NCBI RefSeq assembly: GCF_002909375.1
Contig: NZ_PPXD01000030.1
Coordinates: 1-64,000 of the forward strand
Origin: Cryobacterium zongtaii
Lineage (GTDB): Bacteria; Actinomycetota; Actinomycetes; Actinomycetales; Microbacteriaceae
DNA length: 64,000 nt
Reading direction: 5' to 3'
Positions 42,900 through 51,525 of the stretch are shown here, in pieces (the stretch's first letter is position 1; the number at the start of each line of letters is the position of its first letter). A program made the position numbers and the translations under genes. Below the pieces are notes generated by a model. The model was not told the origin of the DNA, searched no databases, and saw nothing but the letters and a program-made list of their open reading frames with translations.

Positions 42900-43948
42900 G
42901 CTCGGGGCTCCTTCGCGCCGTTTCGGAGCGTGCGGCGAACCGCGCGTTTGTTGTTCTTGGCGTCGGACCGGCTGTCTGCCGTGGCGATCCGTTGCGAGAT
43001 CAGGTAGTTGAGCACGCCGAACGCCACGATGATGACGAACAGGATCAGGGCGATCGCCGAGGCCTTGCCGAAGTTCTGGCGCTGGAAGGCCATCTCCCAC
43101 AGGTAGAGCACCGTGGTCTGGAACTGTCGGTGCGCGCCACCGGCCGTGGAGCTGGTCGCGTCGTACAGGCGCGGCTCGGTGAAGATCTGCAGCCCACCGA
43201 TGGTCGCCGTGATAATGACGAAGATCATGGTGGGGCGGATGCTTGGCAGGGTGATGGAGAAGAAGCGGCGGACAAACCCGGCGCCGTCCAGGGCGGCGGA
43301 CTCGTGGATGTCCCGCGGCACCGACTGCATGGCGGCGAGCAGGATCAGGGCGTTGTAGCCGGTCCAGCGCCAGTTCACCATGCCGGCGATGGCCAGGTGG
43401 CTGGGCAACACATCGGTTTTCCAAAGGATCGGGTCCACGCCGACGAAGCTGAGCAGGTGGTTCACTAGACCGCTCTGCTCGCTGAACATGCTGGAGAAGA
43501 TGAGGGCGACCGCGACAGGGGTCACGACGTAGGGGATGAGGATGCTCATGCGCCAGAAGGTCTTGGCGCGCAGGTTCTGGTCGAGGATCGCGGCGATGGC
43601 CGTGGCCACCACGAGCTGCGGAATGCTCGAGAGCAGGAAGATACTCATGGTGTTGAACAGTGAATTCCAGAACAAGGGGTCACTGAGCTCTGCGGCGTAG
43701 TTATCGAAGCCGACCCACTCCCCCGGCCCGCTCAGCAGATTCCAGTTGTTCAGGGACACCACAAAGGTGTAGACGAGAGGGAACAGGCCCACCAGGCCGA
43801 ACAGCACGAAGAACGGTGCGACGTACAGGTAGGGCGAGACTTTCACATCCAGGCGGCTCAGCCGGTGCTTGTAGGTGAGGGCGCTCGCGCGGCCGGGACG
43901 CTTGAGAGGCGCGGGAGCGCTGGTCTCTGGTTCAAGTGTGCGTGTCAT
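42896..43948 (-). CDS. Carbohydrate ABC transporter permease (MalF type)
   Basis: This 350-residue permease has an N-terminal helix YLYVAPFFVLFGLVGLFPLV, six TM helices in total, and an EAA-like loop (MQSVPRDIHESAALDGAGFV). The basic C-terminal tail is unusually long (ATADSRSDAKNNKRAVRRTLR). It forms the channel with the MalG-type partner. It is separated from the binding-protein gene by 80 bp containing a strong stem-loop. Confidence 0.93.
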   Translation of the reverse strand: MTRTLEPETSAPAPLKRPGRASALTYKHRLSRLDVKVSPYLYVAPFFVLFGLVGLFPLVYTFVVSLNNWNLLSGPGEWVGFDNYAAELSDPLFWNSLFNTMSIFLLSSIPQLVVATAIAAILDQNLRAKTFWRMSILIPYVVTPVAVALIFSSMFSEQSGLVNHLLSFVGVDPILWKTDVLPSHLAIAGMVNWRWTGYNALILLAAMQSVPRDIHESAALDGAGFVRRFFSITLPSIRPTMIFVIITATIGGLQIFTEPRLYDATSSTAGGAHRQFQTTVLYLWEMAFQRQNFGKASAIALILFVIIVAFGVLNYLISQRIATADSRSDAKNNKRAVRRTLRNGAKEPRA

Positions 43949-43967
43949 GGTGACTTTCTGCCTTCGA

Positions 43968-44008
43968 GCCGGGCTTCCGGTGCCGCGTCGCGGCGCCGGA
44001 AGCCCGGC
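43968..44008 (-). promoter_or_regulatory. Intercistronic stem-loop in the sugar ABC operon
   Basis: A stem of about 17 bp (43968-43984 with 43992-44008, one G-T wobble) separates the binding-protein gene from the permease genes. Such structures typically stabilise the upstream message or dampen read-through, giving more binding protein than permease. Confidence 0.7.
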
Positions 44009-44029
44009 AAGAGCGGATTGGTGCTGCTA

Positions 44030-45358
44030 CTACTTGTTGACGATGAGCTGGTCGAACAGGGTCATGGCGTCGTCCCATGCCTTGTCACCCGCGACACCCT
44101 GGTCGAGCGCGATCGCGGACGGGCCGAAGACCTGCTCCTGGATCGTGGAGTCATCCGGACCCTTGAACTGGGCCTTCACGCCGTCGGCACGCTTGGTGAG
44201 GATTTCAGCGATCGGCGCGTCGTTGAAGAACGCGGAGACTCCGGTCGCCTCAGACAGTGCGGGGTCCGTCTGTGCAGCGGTGACGCTGGGGAACGGGCCC
44301 TCGGCCTTGAACTCGGCGACCTGCTGGTCGGCCTCGGTCAGCCAGGCAGCCAGGTCCGCGGCTTCCTGCGGGTGCTTGGACTGCGTCGGGACGGTCAGGA
44401 AGGTTCCGCCCCAGTTGGTCGCTCCGCCGGGGAACACGTCGGCGAAGTCCCAGCCGGCCGTCGCGCCGGTGGCGTCGCCGCCGGCGGTCTCGACCTGGCC
44501 CTGAACGACTCCGAGCATCCAGCCCGGGCACATGAAGGTCGCGAAGGTTCCGTCGGTGAACGACGAGCCCTTGTTCCAGTCCCACTGAGCCTGCTTGCCG
44601 GAAAGGCCGGCCGCGTTGGCGTCGGCCAGCTGCGTCCAGGCCGCCTTCAGCTCGGCGTTGTCAACGACGTTGAGCTCGCCGTCGGCGGTGTAGTAGCCCT
44701 CGTCCATCTGGTTCACCATGGAGTTCCAGATGAAGCCGGACTGGTCGAACCACGCCTTGCCGGTGGCCTCCTGGTACTTCTTGCCCAGGGCGAAGTAGCT
44801 TTCCCAGCTTGCGTCGTCGCCGCCGAGAAGCGTGGCTACTTCGGCACGGTCGGTGGGCAGCCCGGCGGCTTCGAAGGCTGCGCTGTTGTAGCAGAGTCCC
44901 TCCGGGCCGATGTCGGTGCCGTAACCGATGATGCGTCCTTCAGCGTCGGTGCCCTGTTCGAGCTTCCACGGAACCCAGCGGTCCTTGATGTCGTCGGCAC
45001 CGTATTCCGACAGGTCGACGAACTGGTCGGAGACGGCCATGATCGAACCCAGCCAGCCTTCCTCGACGGCGACAACGTCCGAGAGGCCGCTGCCGGCGGC
45101 AATTTTGGTGAAGGCATCCGTGCGAGCGTTGCCACCCGTGTCGATGTTGTTCGCCTTGATGGTGATGCCGGGGTTGGCTGCCTCATACTCGGCGTACAGG
45201 TCAGCCATACCCATGCTGCCGAACGTGGTGACGGTCAGCTCGATGTCACCGCCGGAGGCGCCGTCGGTGCCCGCCGACGAACAGCCTGTGGCGATGAGGG
45301 CGAAGGATGCGGCGCAGGCTACTGCGGCGCCAACCTTGGTGCGTTGTGAGAACTTCAC
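44030..45358 (-). CDS. Extracellular sugar-binding lipoprotein of ABC transporter
   Basis: This 442-residue family-1 solute-binding protein has a lipoprotein signal (basic MKFSQRTK, hydrophobic stretch, lipobox ending ATGCSS, lipidated Cys near residue 25). It also has the fold's TVTTFGSMGMADLYAEYEAANPG start and Trp-rich ligand segments. It captures a sugar or oligosaccharide outside the membrane; which one is unknown. The GTG start at 45358 follows AAAGGAG by 5 bases. It is first gene of the operon under LacI-type control. Confidence 0.94.
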   Translation of the reverse strand: MKFSQRTKVGAAVACAASFALIATGCSSAGTDGASGGDIELTVTTFGSMGMADLYAEYEAANPGITIKANNIDTGGNARTDAFTKIAAGSGLSDVVAVEEGWLGSIMAVSDQFVDLSEYGADDIKDRWVPWKLEQGTDAEGRIIGYGTDIGPEGLCYNSAAFEAAGLPTDRAEVATLLGGDDASWESYFALGKKYQEATGKAWFDQSGFIWNSMVNQMDEGYYTADGELNVVDNAELKAAWTQLADANAAGLSGKQAQWDWNKGSSFTDGTFATFMCPGWMLGVVQGQVETAGGDATGATAGWDFADVFPGGATNWGGTFLTVPTQSKHPQEAADLAAWLTEADQQVAEFKAEGPFPSVTAAQTDPALSEATGVSAFFNDAPIAEILTKRADGVKAQFKGPDDSTIQEQVFGPSAIALDQGVAGDKAWDDAMTLFDQLIVNK

Positions 45359-45409
45359 TTTCACTCCTTTGTGTGCGTGTGCTTGTGCGATTGCAAGACA
45401 TACGTGCGG

Positions 45410-45429
45410 GAATGAGAGCGCTCTCATTC
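45410..45429. promoter_or_regulatory. LacI-family operator, proximal site
   Basis: A perfect 20-bp palindrome with core TGAGAGCGCTCTCA lies in the leader of the sugar ABC operon. It is almost certainly bound by the LacI-family protein encoded divergently. Confidence 0.88.
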
Positions 45430-45434
45430 AAACG

Positions 45435-45448
45435 TGAGAGCGCTCTCA
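45435..45448. promoter_or_regulatory. LacI-family operator, distal site
   Basis: A second copy of the core TGAGAGCGCTCTCA is centred 22 bp from the first, two helical turns, so two dimers would sit on the same DNA face. It lies just downstream of the predicted transcription start of the ABC operon. Confidence 0.88.
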
Positions 45449-45460
45449 TCAATCACCGTC

Positions 45461-45490
45461 ACCATAGAGCAGGAGAAGCAGGCTTGTCAA
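45461..45490 (-). promoter_or_regulatory. Promoter of the sugar ABC operon
   Basis: On the minus strand, TTGACA (45485-45490) and TATGGT (45461-45466) are separated by 18 bp. The start would fall near 45455, immediately before the two operators, so repressor would block initiation or clearance. Confidence 0.75.
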
Positions 45491-45619
45491 TACGACCACG
45501 ACGCACCGGTGATTTGACGGCGCGTCGTGACCTCGAACGGGGGCGCTGAAGGGCGGCCTGGGCACGGGCGCACCGGATTCACGCGGGACCAATGGCCCGA
45601 GCGCAAATAGACTGACCCC

Positions 45620-46648
45620 ATGACAATGGGAATCCGGAGTGCGCGTCCGCCCCAGCCGACCCTCGAGATGGTCGCCGCGGCGGCCGGAGTCTCCAGAGCA
45701 ACGGTCAGCCGGGTTGTCAACGGCTCCCCCAAGGTCAGGCAGGAGGTCGTCGATTCCGTCAACGCCGCGATCGAACAACTCAACTATGTACCCAACCGCG
45801 CCGCCAGGTCACTGGCCAGCCACCACACCCAGTCGGTCGCCCTGGTCGTGCCGGAAGACATGACCAAGTTCTTCGGCGACCCGTACTTCGCCGCCGTCGT
45901 GCAGGGCATCACTCAGCGCCTGGACGAGAGTGACTACACGCTCAACCTCCTCGTCGCGTCGAGCGACCCCCGGCACAAGACCATGCGCTACCTGCGCTCG
46001 GGTAACGTCGATGGAGCCATCGTCATCTCGCACCACACCGGCGATGATTTCGTGGCGAACCTGGAGACCACCATGCCCGTGGTCTTCGGTGGCCGACCCA
46101 CGAACCACTCCGGCCCGGACAATTACTTCGTGGACGTCGACAACGTGGCCGGCGCCATCAGCGGCGTGCAGCATCTCATCAACCTCGGCCGGCACCGCAT
46201 TGGCACCATCACCGGACCGGTCGACATGCCGGCCGGCATCGACCGACTCAATGGCTTCCGGCACGCACTCGCGGCCGCCGGGCTCGAGTCAGATGCCGTG
46301 GAGCACGCCGACTTCACGGCCGCGGGCGCCGCCGCGGCAACTCGCCGGCTTCTTGAACACAGCCCGCACGTGGATGCCTTGTTCGTCGCGAGCGACCTCA
46401 TGGCCGTGGGCACGATGGGGGTCTTGGCCGAACAGGGCCGCTCGGTGCCCGGCGATATCGCGGTGGTCTCGTTCGACGACAGCCCGGCCGCCACCTCCGG
46501 TCCGATCTCGCTGACCACGGTGAGCCAGCCATCGAAGGAGATGGGCTTCGCGATGGCGGACCTGCTCTTGCGCCTGCTCGCCGGCGACGAGACCGTGCCG
46601 CACCATAACTTCATGCCGACGCGCCTAGTTTTTCGCGACTCGGCCTGA
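45620..46648 (+). CDS. LacI-family transcriptional regulator
   Basis: This 342-residue regulator has the N-terminal HTH (TLEMVAAAAGVSRATVSRVV), the hinge helix NRAARSLASH, and a periplasmic-binding-like ligand domain (SVALVVPEDMTKFFGDPYFA, then VDALFVASDLMAVGTMGVL). It is divergent from the sugar ABC operon and surely controls it through the twin TGAGAGCGCTCTCA sites. TAGACT (45608-45613) ends exactly 6 bases before the ATG. Confidence 0.95.
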   Translation: MTMGIRSARPPQPTLEMVAAAAGVSRATVSRVVNGSPKVRQEVVDSVNAAIEQLNYVPNRAARSLASHHTQSVALVVPEDMTKFFGDPYFAAVVQGITQRLDESDYTLNLLVASSDPRHKTMRYLRSGNVDGAIVISHHTGDDFVANLETTMPVVFGGRPTNHSGPDNYFVDVDNVAGAISGVQHLINLGRHRIGTITGPVDMPAGIDRLNGFRHALAAAGLESDAVEHADFTAAGAAAATRRLLEHSPHVDALFVASDLMAVGTMGVLAEQGRSVPGDIAVVSFDDSPAATSGPISLTTVSQPSKEMGFAMADLLLRLLAGDETVPHHNFMPTRLVFRDSA

Positions 46649-46666
46649 GCCGCCCAGGCCATCCGC

Positions 46667-47593
46667 TCAGTCGAGCTGCGGCATAACCTCTCTGGCCAGA
46701 AAATCAAGGTGCTCGAGGTCGGCCAGGTCCATGATCTGCAGGTAGACGCACTCCACGCCGTCGGCGGCAAGGGCTCCCAGCCTGTCGACGACCTCCCCGG
46801 TGGTCCCGGCGATCCCGTGCTCGCGGAGTTCGGCGGGCTCCCGGCCCACGGCCGCAGCGCGGCGGGCGAACTCGGCCTCGTCGGCGCCGGCCACCGCGAT
46901 CAGCGCAGTCGAGTAGACCAGTTCCTGCGGGTTGCGGCCGATGGCCTCGCAGGCTGCGCGCACCCCGGCGAACTTGGCGGGGATGTCGGCGAAGTCGGGG
47001 AAGGGCAGGTTGAATTCGGTGGCGAACCGCGCGGCCATCGCCGGGGTGCGCTTGGCTCCGCCGCCGCCCACGATCACCGGCACGCGGGACTGCGTGGGCT
47101 TGGGCAGGGCGGGAGAGTCGACGAGGGTGTAGTGCTCGCCGGCGAAAGTGTAGGTCTCCCCGACGGGCGTTCCCCACAGGCCGGTGATCACTTCGAGCTG
47201 TTCCTCGAGCATGCCGAACCGCTTGGCCGGGAAGGGGATGCCGTAGGCCAGGTGTTCCTGTTCGAACCAGCCGGTGCCCAGGCCCAGTTCCACGCGGCCG
47301 CCCGACATCTGGTCGACCTGGGCGACCTGGATCGCCAGGACCCCCGGCGGACGGTAGGTGACCGAGGACACCAGGGTGCCGAGGCGGATGCGCTGCGTCT
47401 CGCGCGCCAGTCCGGCCAGGGTGGTCCAGGCATCCGTCGGCCCGGGCAGCCCCGAGACGTGATCGCCCATGGCGAGGTAATGGTCTGAGCGGAAGAAGGC
47501 GTCGAAGCCGAGAGTCTCGGTGGCCTGCGCGACCGCGAGGAGGTCGTCGTAGCTGGCGCCCTGCTGGGGCTCGGTGAAAATGCGGAGTCTCAT
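46667..47593 (-). CDS. LLM-class F420-dependent oxidoreductase
   Basis: This 308-residue TIM-barrel flavin/F420 enzyme has ETLGFDAFFRSDHYLAMGD, RIRLGTLVSSVTYRPPGVLA, GRVELGLGTGWFEQEHLAYG and VPVIVGGGGAKRTP. These are signatures of the luciferase-like monooxygenase class common in actinobacteria. Substrate unknown. The ATG overlaps the DNA methyltransferase stop by 4 bp, an odd functional pairing but a clear operon. Confidence 0.92.
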   Translation of the reverse strand: MRLRIFTEPQQGASYDDLLAVAQATETLGFDAFFRSDHYLAMGDHVSGLPGPTDAWTTLAGLARETQRIRLGTLVSSVTYRPPGVLAIQVAQVDQMSGGRVELGLGTGWFEQEHLAYGIPFPAKRFGMLEEQLEVITGLWGTPVGETYTFAGEHYTLVDSPALPKPTQSRVPVIVGGGGAKRTPAMAARFATEFNLPFPDFADIPAKFAGVRAACEAIGRNPQELVYSTALIAVAGADEAEFARRAAAVGREPAELREHGIAGTTGEVVDRLGALAADGVECVYLQIMDLADLEHLDFLAREVMPQLD

Positions 47594-48495
47594 GCTCCCA
47601 GTCTTGTCTCCAGCTCGGCGTCGACGAAATCCACGCCGGGCAGGGCGCCGAGCCTCTCGTGCATCACCGCGAGCGACTCCGGGTTCTGGTCGATGAGAAG
47701 GAACTTGCGCCCCAGGGCAGCCGCGACGGCACCCGTCGTGCCGCTGCCGGCGAAGAAGTCCAGCACCCAGTCGCCCTCCCGGCTGGAGGCCTGGATCATG
47801 CGCCGCAGGATGCCGACCGGCTTCTGGGTGGGGTAGCCGGTTTTCTCCTTGCCCGTGGGCGAGACGATGGTGTGCCACCAGACATCCGTGGGCAGTTTGC
47901 CCTTGGCCACCTTCTCGGGGGTGACCAGGCCCGGCGCCATGTAGGGCTCCCGGTCCACGGTGCTGGAGTCGAAGTAGTAACCCTTGGGGTTCTTCACGTA
48001 GACCAGGATCGTGTCGTGCTTGGTGGGCCAGCGGTTCTTCGATTTGGCGCCGTAGTCGTAGGCCCAGATCAGCTCGTTGAGGAAGCAGTCCCGGCCGAAG
48101 AGAGCGTCGAGGAGCACCTTGGCGTAGTGCGCCTCACGGTAGTCCAGGTGCAGGTAGAGGGTGCCGTCATCGGCCAGCAGGCGCCAGGCCTCGATCAAAC
48201 GGGGCTCCAGGAACGCCCAGTAGTCCTCGAACTGGTCGTCGTAGCCGAGCAGATCGCCCTTGATGCGCTCGTAGCGCTGGCCCTTGAACCCGGTGATGGT
48301 TCCGGTGGCGTGGGCGCCGTCGGCCAGGGTGCTCCGCACCGAGGTGGTCGACTGCCGCTTCTGGCTGCGGCCGGTGTTGAACGGCGGGTCGAGGTAGATG
48401 AGGGTGAACGCGCCGTCGGGCAGCGTCGGCAGCACAACCAGGTTGTCCGCCTCGATGACCCTGCTGGGAGAGGACTGAGTCCACGCGTTTGGCAT
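47590..48495 (-). CDS. Orphan DNA methyltransferase (beta-class, N6-A/N4-C)
   Basis: This 301-residue methyltransferase has the catalytic motif IV DPPFNTG (residues about 36-42) before the SAM-binding motif LDFFAGSGTTGAVA (about 250), the beta-class order. GYPTQKPVGILRRMI is the usual segment ahead of it. No restriction enzyme or specificity subunit is nearby, so it looks solitary, perhaps a regulatory or core-genome methylase. CAGAAT ends 6 bases before the ATG (leaderless). The target sequence cannot be read. Confidence 0.92.
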   Translation of the reverse strand: MPNAWTQSSPSRVIEADNLVVLPTLPDGAFTLIYLDPPFNTGRSQKRQSTTSVRSTLADGAHATGTITGFKGQRYERIKGDLLGYDDQFEDYWAFLEPRLIEAWRLLADDGTLYLHLDYREAHYAKVLLDALFGRDCFLNELIWAYDYGAKSKNRWPTKHDTILVYVKNPKGYYFDSSTVDREPYMAPGLVTPEKVAKGKLPTDVWWHTIVSPTGKEKTGYPTQKPVGILRRMIQASSREGDWVLDFFAGSGTTGAVAAALGRKFLLIDQNPESLAVMHERLGALPGVDFVDAELETRLGA

Positions 48496-48529
48496 TCCCT
48501 CATTCTGTCAGTCGGCCTACGCTGTTCCG

Positions 48530-48850
48530 ATGACAAGTGAAGAGATGACCCGTGCCGACAGCACCGCGCACGTCAGGCACGAACCGGACCTCTCGCGCTA
48601 CACGCTGTGGCAGGACGGCGAGCCCGTGGGCCTGGCCGACTACAGGCTGGCGGGCCAGTCACTGACCTTCACCCACACCGAGGTCGACCCGGCCAAGCGC
48701 GCACACGGGCTCGCGGGCATCCTCATCGAGCAGGCGCTCGACGACGTGCGCACGCGCACCGACCTCACCGTGGTGGCGGCCTGCCCGTTCGTCGCGGACT
48801 GGATCGACCAGCACGCCGAATACCAGGACCTGCTCATCCGCGGCACCTGA
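48530..48850 (+). CDS. GNAT-like N-acetyltransferase (YjdJ/GCN5-related, PF14542 type)
   Basis: This 106-residue mini-GNAT has LTFTHTEVDPAKRAHGLAGI (acetyl-CoA loop, R-x-x-G-x-A-like) and VVAACPFVADWIDQHAEYQ. These are the family's conserved blocks, with a Cys-Pro-(F/Y) motif. Targets are unknown. TACGCT ends exactly 6 bases before the ATG; divergent from the methyltransferase with a 34-bp gap. Confidence 0.88.
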   Translation: MTSEEMTRADSTAHVRHEPDLSRYTLWQDGEPVGLADYRLAGQSLTFTHTEVDPAKRAHGLAGILIEQALDDVRTRTDLTVVAACPFVADWIDQHAEYQDLLIRGT

Positions 48851-48875
48851 CCTGTGCTCGCCAGGGCCGTCCTGG

Positions 48876-49925
48876 TTAGGGCACGCGGCCGATCCAGGCG
48901 TCGGTGCTGAACTTGCTCTCCACCAAGTCGGCGGCCTTGGCGTATTCCTCATCGGTGATGTCGCCGGGTTTCGCCCCGTACAGGCTCGTGAACGTCTGCT
49001 TCATGCGGTCGATGATCTCGGCGCGGCTGAGCCCGGTCTGGCTGCGGAGCGGATCCACCCGCTTGGCGGCGCTGGTGATGCCCTTGTCGCTGAGCTTCTC
49101 CCGGCCGATGCGCAGCACCTGCACCATCTTCTCGCCGTCCATGTCGTAGCTCATGGTGACGTGGTGCAGCACGGCGCCGCTGCCGAGGCGCTTCTGGGCC
49201 GCCCCGCCGATCTTTCCGGTGGGGCTCGTGATGTCGTTGAGCGGCTGGTAGTGCGCGTCGATGCCCAGTGACTTGAGCGCCGTGATGACCCACTCGTCGA
49301 GGAAGGCGTAGGAGTCGGCGAAGCTCATGCCATGCACCAGCTCGGTGGGAGCGTAGATCGAATACGTGATCACCGAACCGGCCTCCATGAACATGGCGCC
49401 GCCGCCGGAGACCCGGCGCACCACCGTGAAGCCGTGCTTTTCGGCGTTGACGGGGTCGACCTCGTTCTTCAGCGACTGGAAGCTGCCGATCACGACGGCC
49501 GGTTCATTCCACTCCCAGATGCGCAGGGTGGGGCTGCGGCGGCCCTCGCCGACCTCGACCGCGAGCACCTCGTCGAGAGCCATCTGCATGACCGGGGGCA
49601 CGGCCTTGGTGTGGATGATCTGCCACTCATAGTCCCGCCAGCCGCTGGCGTGGGCGAGCGAACGACGGATGGCGACGGCGACCGACTCCGGGGAGAACCC
49701 GAGCAGGGTGGCCTGGGGCGGCAACGCGGCTCGCACCGCGGCCGCGATGGTGGCGGCGTCACTGTCGGCGGCGAGGCCGTTCACCGCTGCGTTGATGTCC
49801 TCGAGGGCGTCGTCCGGCTCGAGAAAGAAATCACCGGCCAGGCGAAAATCGGTGATGAGATTGTCGACGACATTCAGATCGACCACAACGAGTTTGCCGC
49901 CTGGAACCTTGTATTCACCATGCAT
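48876..49925 (-). CDS. Lipoate-protein ligase with permuted domain order
   Basis: This 349-residue protein carries the small lipoate-ligase accessory domain first (KVPGGKLVVVDLNVVDNL, LAGDFFLEPDDALEDINAAV, about 1-90) and the catalytic domain second (WEWNEPAVVIGSFQ, VVRRVSGGGAMFMEAG, TGKIGGAAQKR). E. coli LplA has the reverse order. It would activate lipoate (or octanoate) and transfer it to E2/GcvH lysines. A -10-like TAGGCT ends 6 bases before the ATG. Confidence 0.9.
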   Translation of the reverse strand: MHGEYKVPGGKLVVVDLNVVDNLITDFRLAGDFFLEPDDALEDINAAVNGLAADSDAATIAAAVRAALPPQATLLGFSPESVAVAIRRSLAHASGWRDYEWQIIHTKAVPPVMQMALDEVLAVEVGEGRRSPTLRIWEWNEPAVVIGSFQSLKNEVDPVNAEKHGFTVVRRVSGGGAMFMEAGSVITYSIYAPTELVHGMSFADSYAFLDEWVITALKSLGIDAHYQPLNDITSPTGKIGGAAQKRLGSGAVLHHVTMSYDMDGEKMVQVLRIGREKLSDKGITSAAKRVDPLRSQTGLSRAEIIDRMKQTFTSLYGAKPGDITDEEYAKAADLVESKFSTDAWIGRVP

Positions 49926-49934
49926 GTGATCAGC

Positions 49935-50864
49935 CTAATCGTCGGCAGCGGACTCGGAGACGGCGGCCGGGAGATGTGCGTCGAGCCAGGCGACCAGGTC
50001 GGCCAACACCTCGTCGCGGTTGATCTCGTTGAGGACCTCGTGCCGGGCGCCGGGGTACACGATCAGGCGCACATCCCGCAGGCCGGACCGGCGCCGGAAG
50101 GCGTCCACAAGCTTGCGGGCGCTGCGTGCCCCGCCCACGGGGTCGTCGCCGCCGACCTGGATAAGCACGGGCAGGTCCGCGGGGAGCCGCCGGGCGGGGC
50201 GACCGAGGATGCGGGCGGCGTCGCGCAGGCCGAATAGCTTGGCGAGCGGCACGCTCGTGGTGAGCGGGTCGGAAACAAAAGCCGCCGCGACCGCCGGGTC
50301 CCGGCTGAGCCACTCGGCACCGGTCGAGCCGAGGTGCTTGTGCCTGGCGTTGAGATCCCCGCTGTTGAGGTAGCCGGGCCAGCGGTAGGCGGTGCCGGTG
50401 AGCACGACCGCCTGGTAGTCCTGGGGATACCGGTTGAGGATCATCTGCGCCATGAAGGATCCCCAACTGTGCCCGAGCAGCACCAGCGGCACCGGCTGTG
50501 CCTGCGGTTGCCCGGCCTGCGCAGCCGGTCCCTCGCCCCGCGCAACGGTCTGGTGGCGGGTGGCCTGCCGGATCACGCCGGTGAAGGCGTGCACGGCGGC
50601 GACGGCCGCGCGCAGACCGCCGACGCCGAGCCGACCGAGCTGGCCGGCGTCGCCACCGTGCTGCAGCATCCCGGTCTGGCCGTGCCCGCGGTGGTCGTCG
50701 GCGTAGACCGAGTAGCCGGCCGCGTTGAGCGCGCGGGCCACCTCCCGGTAGCGCAGGGCGTGTTCGCCGACCCCGTGCACGAGCTGCACGATGGCGCGCG
50801 GGTTGTCGACCGGCCAGGCGTAGTAGACGATCGGGACGCCGTGTTCATCGATGAAGGTGGGCAC
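49935..50864 (-). CDS. Alpha/beta hydrolase, monoacylglycerol-lipase-like
   Basis: This 309-residue protein has oxyanion segment VQLVHGVGEHALRY, ADDHRGHGQTG, nucleophile elbow LLGHSWGSFMA, catalytic Asp in GGDDPVGG and His in PGARHEVLNE. The layout matches monoglyceride lipases and lysophospholipases. GTG 50864 is chosen because CAGAAT ends 6 bases before it; the longer frame runs through the palindromic repeat. Confidence 0.9.
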   Translation of the reverse strand: MPTFIDEHGVPIVYYAWPVDNPRAIVQLVHGVGEHALRYREVARALNAAGYSVYADDHRGHGQTGMLQHGGDAGQLGRLGVGGLRAAVAAVHAFTGVIRQATRHQTVARGEGPAAQAGQPQAQPVPLVLLGHSWGSFMAQMILNRYPQDYQAVVLTGTAYRWPGYLNSGDLNARHKHLGSTGAEWLSRDPAVAAAFVSDPLTTSVPLAKLFGLRDAARILGRPARRLPADLPVLIQVGGDDPVGGARSARKLVDAFRRRSGLRDVRLIVYPGARHEVLNEINRDEVLADLVAWLDAHLPAAVSESAADD

Positions 50865-50880
50865 GGGCTTATTCTGCCGT

Positions 50881-50948
50881 ACCTGTTGCCCGTGCGGACA
50901 TTTGCGGCCGGCGCACCCGGCGCAATTGTCCGCTTCGGGAACAGTTGC
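50881..50948. repeat. Dispersed palindromic element, copy 2
   Basis: Arms 50894-50911 and 50916-50933 pair at 15 of 18 positions around loop CGCA. GTTGCC on the left and CAGTTGC on the right match the flanks of copy 1 at 17763-17835. It fills the gap between divergent hydrolase and MarR genes. Confidence 0.75.
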
Positions 50949-50982
50949 GGCGATTCGGTGGCGATTCGGTGAGCTGGGAATC

Positions 50983-51009
50983 ATTAGCATGGCTAATTTG
51001 TTAGGCTAA
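50983..51009. promoter_or_regulatory. MarR-type operators overlapping the marR-MFS promoter
   Basis: A perfect palindrome ATTAGC-ATG-GCTAAT (50983-50997) is followed by TTAGGCTAA (51001-51009), which includes the probable -10 TAGGCT. Both share TTAG/CTAA half-sites and are probably bound by the MarR protein encoded 7 bases downstream. Confidence 0.7.
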
Positions 51010-51015
51010 GTAATC

Positions 51016-51525
51016 ATGTCAGAGAGCCCCATTGCGCCCAGTCCCCCCGCACCCGCACCCGCACCAGCGCCGGCCCCCGCGGCGGCGCACGCGCACACCA
51101 AGCGCCGCTCCGTCGCCGAGTTGAGCCACGACTTCAGGCTCGCCAACGGCCGACTGGCCCGCCGGGTGCGCCAGGAGCAGGCCGACAACGAACTCACCAG
51201 CGGCCAGTTCTCGGCCCTCGGCGCTGTGTTCAGACTCGGCCCGATGACCCTGAGCGCGCTCAGCGAAGAGGAACGGGTCACCCCGCCCTCGATGAACCGC
51301 ACCGTGAACGCCCTCGTCGAGGCCGGCCTGGTCAACCGCGCCGGCTCCGCCGAGGACGGCCGCAAGGTGGTGCTCACCGTCACCGACACCGGGATGACCC
51401 TGGTGCGCGAGACCCGCCGCCGCCGAGACGACTGGATAGCCACGCGCATCCTGCGGCTCACCCCCGAACAACGCCAGATCCTGGCGTCCGCCACCGAAAT
51501 CATGAAGGAGCTCGCCAACAGTTGA
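51016..51525 (+). CDS. MarR-family transcriptional regulator
   Basis: This 169-residue winged-helix regulator has a Pro/Ala-rich N-terminal extension of about 25 residues. MTLSALSEEERVTPPSMNRT is the recognition region and AEDGRKVVLTVTDTG the wing. It sits directly after its probable operators and overlaps the MFS transporter gene, the classic autoregulated drug-efflux arrangement. Confidence 0.93.
   Translation: MSESPIAPSPPAPAPAPAPAPAAAHAHTKRRSVAELSHDFRLANGRLARRVRQEQADNELTSGQFSALGAVFRLGPMTLSALSEEERVTPPSMNRTVNALVEAGLVNRAGSAEDGRKVVLTVTDTGMTLVRETRRRRDDWIATRILRLTPEQRQILASATEIMKELANS

Noticed and set aside
47590..48495. Restriction-modification system
   Set aside because: Only a methyltransferase is present; neighbours are an oxidoreductase and an acetyltransferase, and no endonuclease gene is seen.
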